Positions 5,071 through 8,425 of a stretch of 8,425 nucleotides of DNA are shown here, one piece after another. Each line of letters begins with the position of its first letter. The first letter of the stretch is position 1. The DNA comes from Victivallales bacterium (GTDB lineage: Bacteria; Verrucomicrobiota; Lentisphaeria; Victivallales; JAADHT01), in NCBI GenBank assembly GCA_016930955.1, contig JAFGFR010000043.1:1-8425 (forward strand), given 5' to 3'. The notes under the pieces are model-generated. The model worked only from the letters and a program-made list of their open reading frames with translations, did no database searches and was not told the origin of the DNA. A program made the position numbers and the translations under genes.

Positions 5071-6543
5071 ATGAGATATGTTTTGGCTCTGGATCAGGGG
5101 ACCACAAGTTCCAGGGCGGTACTTATTGACCATTCTGGAAGCGTTGCGGGCATGTGCCAGAGGGAGTTCCGGCAGATATTTCCCCGCCCCTCCTGGGTGG
5201 AGCACGATCCTGAGGACATCTTCAACTCTCAAATCGATTGTGCCAGGGAGGTGCTGGAGACCTCCTGTCGCGATGGCGACGAGGTCGTTGCATTGGGGAT
5301 AGCCAACCAGCGGGAGACTCTGGTTGTATGGGACAGGCACACAGGGAAGGCTGTGTACAATGCAATCGTGTGGCAGTGCCGGCGGACGGCGGAATTCTGC
5401 GATTCATTGAAGCAAAAAAACTTGTCTGATGATATTCACGCCAGGACGGGCTTGGCTGTGGACGCATATTTCAGCGGGCCGAAGATCAGGTGGATACTCG
5501 ACAATGTCAGTGGGGCGCGTGACGCGGCCATGGGGGGCGATCTTCTTGCCGGCACTGTTGACTCGTGGCTTTTGTGGAGGCTTACCGGCGGCAAATCACA
5601 TCTCACCGACTATTCGAACGCGTCGAGGACGATGCTCTTCAACATCGTGACTCTAGACTGGGACGATGACTTGCTTGAGCTTATTGGTGTTCCGCGGTCC
5701 ATGCTTCCTGAGGTCAGGCCATCTATCTTTGACTTCGGTTCCACCGATCAGGAGATACTCGGAAGGGTCATCCCTGTAGGGGCATTGATCGGGGATCAGC
5801 AGGCTGCGCTTTTCGGCAACCTCTGCCTGGAGCCCGGAACAGTAAAGACAACATACGGCACCGGGGCTTTTGTGCTGGCGAATACTGCCGACAAGCCGCT
5901 TTTCTCGAGAAACGGGCTGCTCACCACTGTGGCATGGGGTATGGACGGCAAGGTAAGCTATGCGCTCGAGGGCAGCGTGTTCATGGCCGGGGCGACGATT
6001 CAATGGCTCAGGGACAGCCTGGGGTTGATAGGCGATGTTGCCGAGACGGAGAAGCTTGCAGCCTCTGCAGGGGACTCGCAGGGTGTTTATCTGGTGCCTG
6101 CATTCCAGGGGCTCGGGACGCCCTATTGGAGCATGGATGCGAGGGGTGCAATCCTTGGGATGACCCGTGGGACGGGTCGTGGGCATATTGTCCGGGCGGC
6201 ATTGGAAAGCATTGCACACAGTGTTCAGGATGTGCTGGAGGCAATGGAGGACTCGGGGATAGAGATACGGGATATTCGTGTTGATGGCGGTGCCTCGAGT
6301 AATGACGTGCTGATGCAGATGCAGGCTGACTTCTCGCGTGTCCCGGTAGTCAGACCCTTGTCGACAGAGTCCACCGCTATCGGCGCGGCGTATGCTGCGG
6401 GCTTGTCCTCCGGTTTCTGGAAGGATGCCCGTGAGCTCGGTACAATCAAACACAATGACATAATTTTCCGCCCGGAGATGGGCGAGGAGTGTCGGGAAAG
6501 GTTGCGGAATGGCTGGAAAAATGCGGTGTCCAGATGTCTTTAG
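5071..6543 (+). CDS. glpK: Glycerol kinase
   Basis: This FGGY-family cytosolic kinase phosphorylates glycerol to sn-glycerol 3-phosphate with ATP. The length of 490 residues is normal. Seen: the N-terminal phosphate loop ALDQGTTSSR (residues 6-15), RPSWVEHDPEDIF, glycerol-contact blocks ANQRETLVVW, AIVWQCRRT and VDAYFSGPKIRW, then TDYSNASRTMLFN, the catalytic Asp242 in GDQQAALFG, YGTGAF, YALEGSVFMAGA, and C-terminal PAFQGLGTPYW, GMTRGTGRGHIVRAALESI and RVDGGAS. The loop before Asp242 lacks the Gly-Gly-Lys-Gly-Gly type fructose-1,6-bisphosphate site of the E. coli enzyme and also the His phosphorylated by HPr in Firmicutes, so those two controls are probably absent. No glpF or glpD is adjacent. 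It is 35 bases after the MORN gene and 80 bases before the dehydrogenase gene. Confidence 0.95.
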   Translation: MRYVLALDQGTTSSRAVLIDHSGSVAGMCQREFRQIFPRPSWVEHDPEDIFNSQIDCAREVLETSCRDGDEVVALGIANQRETLVVWDRHTGKAVYNAIVWQCRRTAEFCDSLKQKNLSDDIHARTGLAVDAYFSGPKIRWILDNVSGARDAAMGGDLLAGTVDSWLLWRLTGGKSHLTDYSNASRTMLFNIVTLDWDDDLLELIGVPRSMLPEVRPSIFDFGSTDQEILGRVIPVGALIGDQQAALFGNLCLEPGTVKTTYGTGAFVLANTADKPLFSRNGLLTTVAWGMDGKVSYALEGSVFMAGATIQWLRDSLGLIGDVAETEKLAASAGDSQGVYLVPAFQGLGTPYWSMDARGAILGMTRGTGRGHIVRAALESIAHSVQDVLEAMEDSGIEIRDIRVDGGASSNDVLMQMQADFSRVPVVRPLSTESTAIGAAYAAGLSSGFWKDARELGTIKHNDIIFRPEMGEECRERLRNGWKNAVSRCL

Positions 6544-6612
6544 AGCCAACAAAGCCAATTTCAACAAATCATTGCTGAATGCGGCGCCGCCTTTACGGTT
6601 GGTGCCGGCAAA

Positions 6613-6618
6613 AAGGAG
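6613..6618 (+). promoter_or_regulatory. Ribosome binding site of the LDH2-type dehydrogenase gene
   Basis: AAGGAG lies five bases before the ATG at 6624. It is a textbook site and rules against the longer in-frame start at 6579. A perfect palindrome GCGGCGCCGC occurs a few bases upstream, without a loop or T run, so it is not a terminator. Confidence 0.75.
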
Positions 6619-6623
6619 ATGAA

Positions 6624-7748
6624 ATGTCATATTCAGATCAGTACAAGGACTGTGTCTGGGCGGATTTCAAGACGCTTGAGAGATTCATGGTCGAGGTGTT
6701 GGCCGCCCTCGATGTCCCTCGAGGCGATGCCGAGATTGTCGCGGATGTTTTGATATCCGCCGACAAACGCGGGATCGACTCGCATGGAATAGGTCGGTTC
6801 AAGCCGATCTATATCGACCGTCTTGAGAACAAGACGCTTTCGCCGATCACCCGGATCGAGATTGTAAAAGATACTCCGGCCACCGCGGTGCTTGATGGGA
6901 ACAACGGTTTCGGGCATGTGATCGCCCGCAAAGCCACCGAGATGGCGATTGACAAGGCCAACAAAAACGGGATTGCCATGACTGTGGCGAGGAACACGAC
7001 ACACTACGGGATTGCGGGCTACTATGCGCTGATGGCCGTTGCGAGAGACATGGTCTGCATCACCGGGACAAATGCCCGCCCGTCCATCGCGCCGACATTT
7101 GGTGTGGAGAACATGTTGGGGACGAATCCTTTGACCATCGGCATGCCGACTGACGAGGATTTCCCCTTTTTGATAGACTGCGCCACCTCGATAGCGCAAC
7201 GGGGGAAGATCGAGGCGTACGAACGCACGGGTCGGAGCGTCCCGGAGGGCTGGGTCGTCGGCTCGGACGGAAAAGCGCTGACCGAGCCTTCGGAGATCCT
7301 TAAACGCCTCACGGCAGGCACTGCGGCACTTGCCCCGCTAGGTGGAATTGGGGAGGAGAGCGGCGGGCACAAGGGATATGGCTACGCCGCGGCGGTGGAG
7401 ATACTCTCCTCGGCGCTACAGGACGGCAAGTTCATGAAGGCACTTTCCGGTTCCGATGCAGACGGGAAGAAGACCCCAATCCCGCTGGGGCACTTCTTTA
7501 TCGTCATCAATCCGGAATTCTTCCTCGGCAAGAGCATATTCAAAAAAATCGCCGGCGACATCTGCCGCGAGCTGCGAAATTCGCAGAAACTTCCTGGCGC
7601 TGAAAAAATCTATACTGCCGGCGAGAAGGAGCACGATGCATGGCTATACCGGAAGACGCATGGATGCCCTGTGCCTCAGGCGCTGCAGAAGGAGCTTACA
7701 TCGCTGCGATGCAAACTGAAGGTAAACGTCGGGCTGCCCTGGGACTGA
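6624..7748 (+). CDS. Malate/L-lactate/ureidoglycolate-type dehydrogenase (LDH2/MDH2 family)
   Basis: Enzymes of this family (PF02615) reversibly oxidise 2-hydroxyacids with NAD or NADP in the cytosol, using a fold unrelated to classical LDH. The product is 374 residues, slightly longer than the usual 330-360. Seen: RGIDSHGIGR with His54, the DGNNGFGHV turn (91-99), the substrate-site block ARNTTHYGIAGYYA with His127, then IAPTFGVENMLGTNPLTIGMP, LIDCATSIAQRGKI, PEGWVVGSDG, and the glycine-rich APLGG...SGGHKGYGYA (237-255) near the cofactor site. The C-terminal 'TAGEKEHDAWLYRKTHGCPVP' corresponds to the family's end signature. The true substrate (malate, lactate, sulfolactate, ureidoglycolate or another) cannot be read from the sequence. 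It lies between glpK and pcm on the same strand, so it is probably in one transcript. Confidence 0.88.
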   Translation: MSYSDQYKDCVWADFKTLERFMVEVLAALDVPRGDAEIVADVLISADKRGIDSHGIGRFKPIYIDRLENKTLSPITRIEIVKDTPATAVLDGNNGFGHVIARKATEMAIDKANKNGIAMTVARNTTHYGIAGYYALMAVARDMVCITGTNARPSIAPTFGVENMLGTNPLTIGMPTDEDFPFLIDCATSIAQRGKIEAYERTGRSVPEGWVVGSDGKALTEPSEILKRLTAGTAALAPLGGIGEESGGHKGYGYAAAVEILSSALQDGKFMKALSGSDADGKKTPIPLGHFFIVINPEFFLGKSIFKKIAGDICRELRNSQKLPGAEKIYTAGEKEHDAWLYRKTHGCPVPQALQKELTSLRCKLKVNVGLPWD

Positions 7749-7780
7749 ACGAGGATTTTTTTTGGAAATGATTTTTTGAC

Positions 7781-8419
7781 ATGGGATTCGACCGCGACAG
7801 CATGATATCCGAGGACATCCTGCCGAGAGGCCTGTCCAATCAGTTGGTGATACAGGCGATGCGCGAGGTGCCCAGGGAGTTCTTCGTGCCGGAAGTCGTC
7901 AGACGCTCTGCATACTGTGACTCCCCGCTGCCGATCGGCAGAGGGCAGACAATCTCGCAACCCTACATTGTTGCCCTCATGACCGAGCTGCTACAACCCC
8001 GGGAGGGCTCGAGAATCCTCGAGATCGGCACAGGCTCGGGGTATCAGGCCGCAGTGCTCTCGCGGATCGTCAAGAGCGTGTACAGCATAGAGATCATACC
8101 CGAGCTTGCCCAGGACGCACAGCTTCTTTTCCTCGAGCTGGGATACGGGAACATTCATGTCAGGATTGATGACGGCGCCGACGGCTGGCCTGAGGAGGCT
8201 CCCTTCGACGGGATCATCGTCACCGCCGCCGCCCCGACAGTTCCTGATGACCTGAAAAAACAGTTGAAGATCGGAGGGCGGCTTGTCATCCCCATCGGAC
8301 AGCCCGGAGATGTCCAGCAGCTCGCCGTAATGGTCAGAGACAGCGAAGGCTTCCAAAAAGAGCCAAATATCCTTGTCCGTTTCGTCCCGATGACAGGGAA
8401 ATGCGCCAAAAAACACTGA
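7781..8419 (+). CDS. pcm: Protein-L-isoaspartate O-methyltransferase
   Basis: This cytosolic repair enzyme methylates isoaspartyl residues in aged proteins with S-adenosylmethionine. The length of 212 residues is normal. Seen: MREVPREFFVP (residues 27-37), AYCDSPLPIGRGQTISQPYIVALMTELL (44-71) with the active-site Ser59, SAM loop ILEIGTGSGYQAAVL (79-93), VYSIEIIPELA, GYGNIHVRIDDGADGWPEEAPFDGIIVTAA (121-150), and the C-terminal GGRLVIPIGQ and FVPMTGK. All key blocks are intact. The ATG at 7781 has no good Shine-Dalgarno; a three-codon ORF (7768-7779) ends one base before it and could feed ribosomes to it. It lies 32 bases after the dehydrogenase gene. The stop is six bases before the window end, so the downstream context is not visible. 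Confidence 0.94.
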   Translation: MGFDRDSMISEDILPRGLSNQLVIQAMREVPREFFVPEVVRRSAYCDSPLPIGRGQTISQPYIVALMTELLQPREGSRILEIGTGSGYQAAVLSRIVKSVYSIEIIPELAQDAQLLFLELGYGNIHVRIDDGADGWPEEAPFDGIIVTAAAPTVPDDLKKQLKIGGRLVIPIGQPGDVQQLAVMVRDSEGFQKEPNILVRFVPMTGKCAKKH

Positions 8420-8425
8420 ACAGAG

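Noticed and set aside
6577..6592. GCGGCGCCGC palindrome between glpK and the dehydrogenase gene, considered as a terminator or operator
   Set aside because: It is a loop-less 10-base palindrome with no T tract and no second copy. Chance in GC-rich DNA is enough to explain it.
5653..6630. Long minus-strand frame (325 codons) opposite glpK
   Set aside because: glpK is unambiguous on the plus strand, and the antisense product has low-complexity Cys/His/Arg/Pro composition and no family features.

Overview
The window (8425 bases, roughly mid-50s % GC by eye) looks like bacterial chromosome with three parts. The encoded proteins resemble those of the Lentisphaerota / Kiritimatiellota / Verrucomicrobiota side of the PVC superphylum: a short conserved protein of the 'LLG-GLD ... 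RITKGENFLL-GGSEETH' type next to prmC, a secreted PA14/chitobiase-C-type protein, and GH42- and UroD-like fragments. This placement is inferred from protein style, not from a marker gene.

Left part (1-1391, minus strand): a decaying or rearranged stretch. It holds the N-terminal ~265 residues of a GH42 beta-galactosidase-like enzyme, cut off inside a G/C-rich hairpin and an 8-base C run. Upstream is a ~500-base segment with no intact gene. That segment contains a strong ribosome binding site driving a 15-codon stub that starts like a UroD-family methyltransferase, followed by a coding-like frame broken by one stop.

Middle part (1392-2550, minus strand): a small conserved protein followed by prmC, the release factor glutamine methyltransferase. 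This is a housekeeping translation-termination module. The prmC start is ambiguous (TTG, or a frameshifted N-terminus).

Right part (2683-8419, plus strand): divergent from prmC, a tightly spaced run of five genes. They are a secreted PA14 plus chitobiase-C-domain protein, a membrane-anchored MORN-like (YwqK-type) protein overlapping it by ATGA, glycerol kinase glpK, an LDH2/MDH2-type NAD(P)-dependent dehydrogenase, and protein-L-isoaspartate O-methyltransferase pcm. A 31-codon signal-peptide-like ORF sits directly in front of the first gene and ends on its start region. The first two genes look like a cell-envelope pair. glpK and the dehydrogenase suggest glycerol / 2-hydroxyacid carbon metabolism, and pcm is protein repair. 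I see no tRNA, rRNA, CRISPR array, complete mobile element or convincing rho-independent terminator. I found no strong evidence of a new defence or mobile system; the observations most worth checking are the envelope pair with its leader ORF, and the decayed GH42/UroD region.
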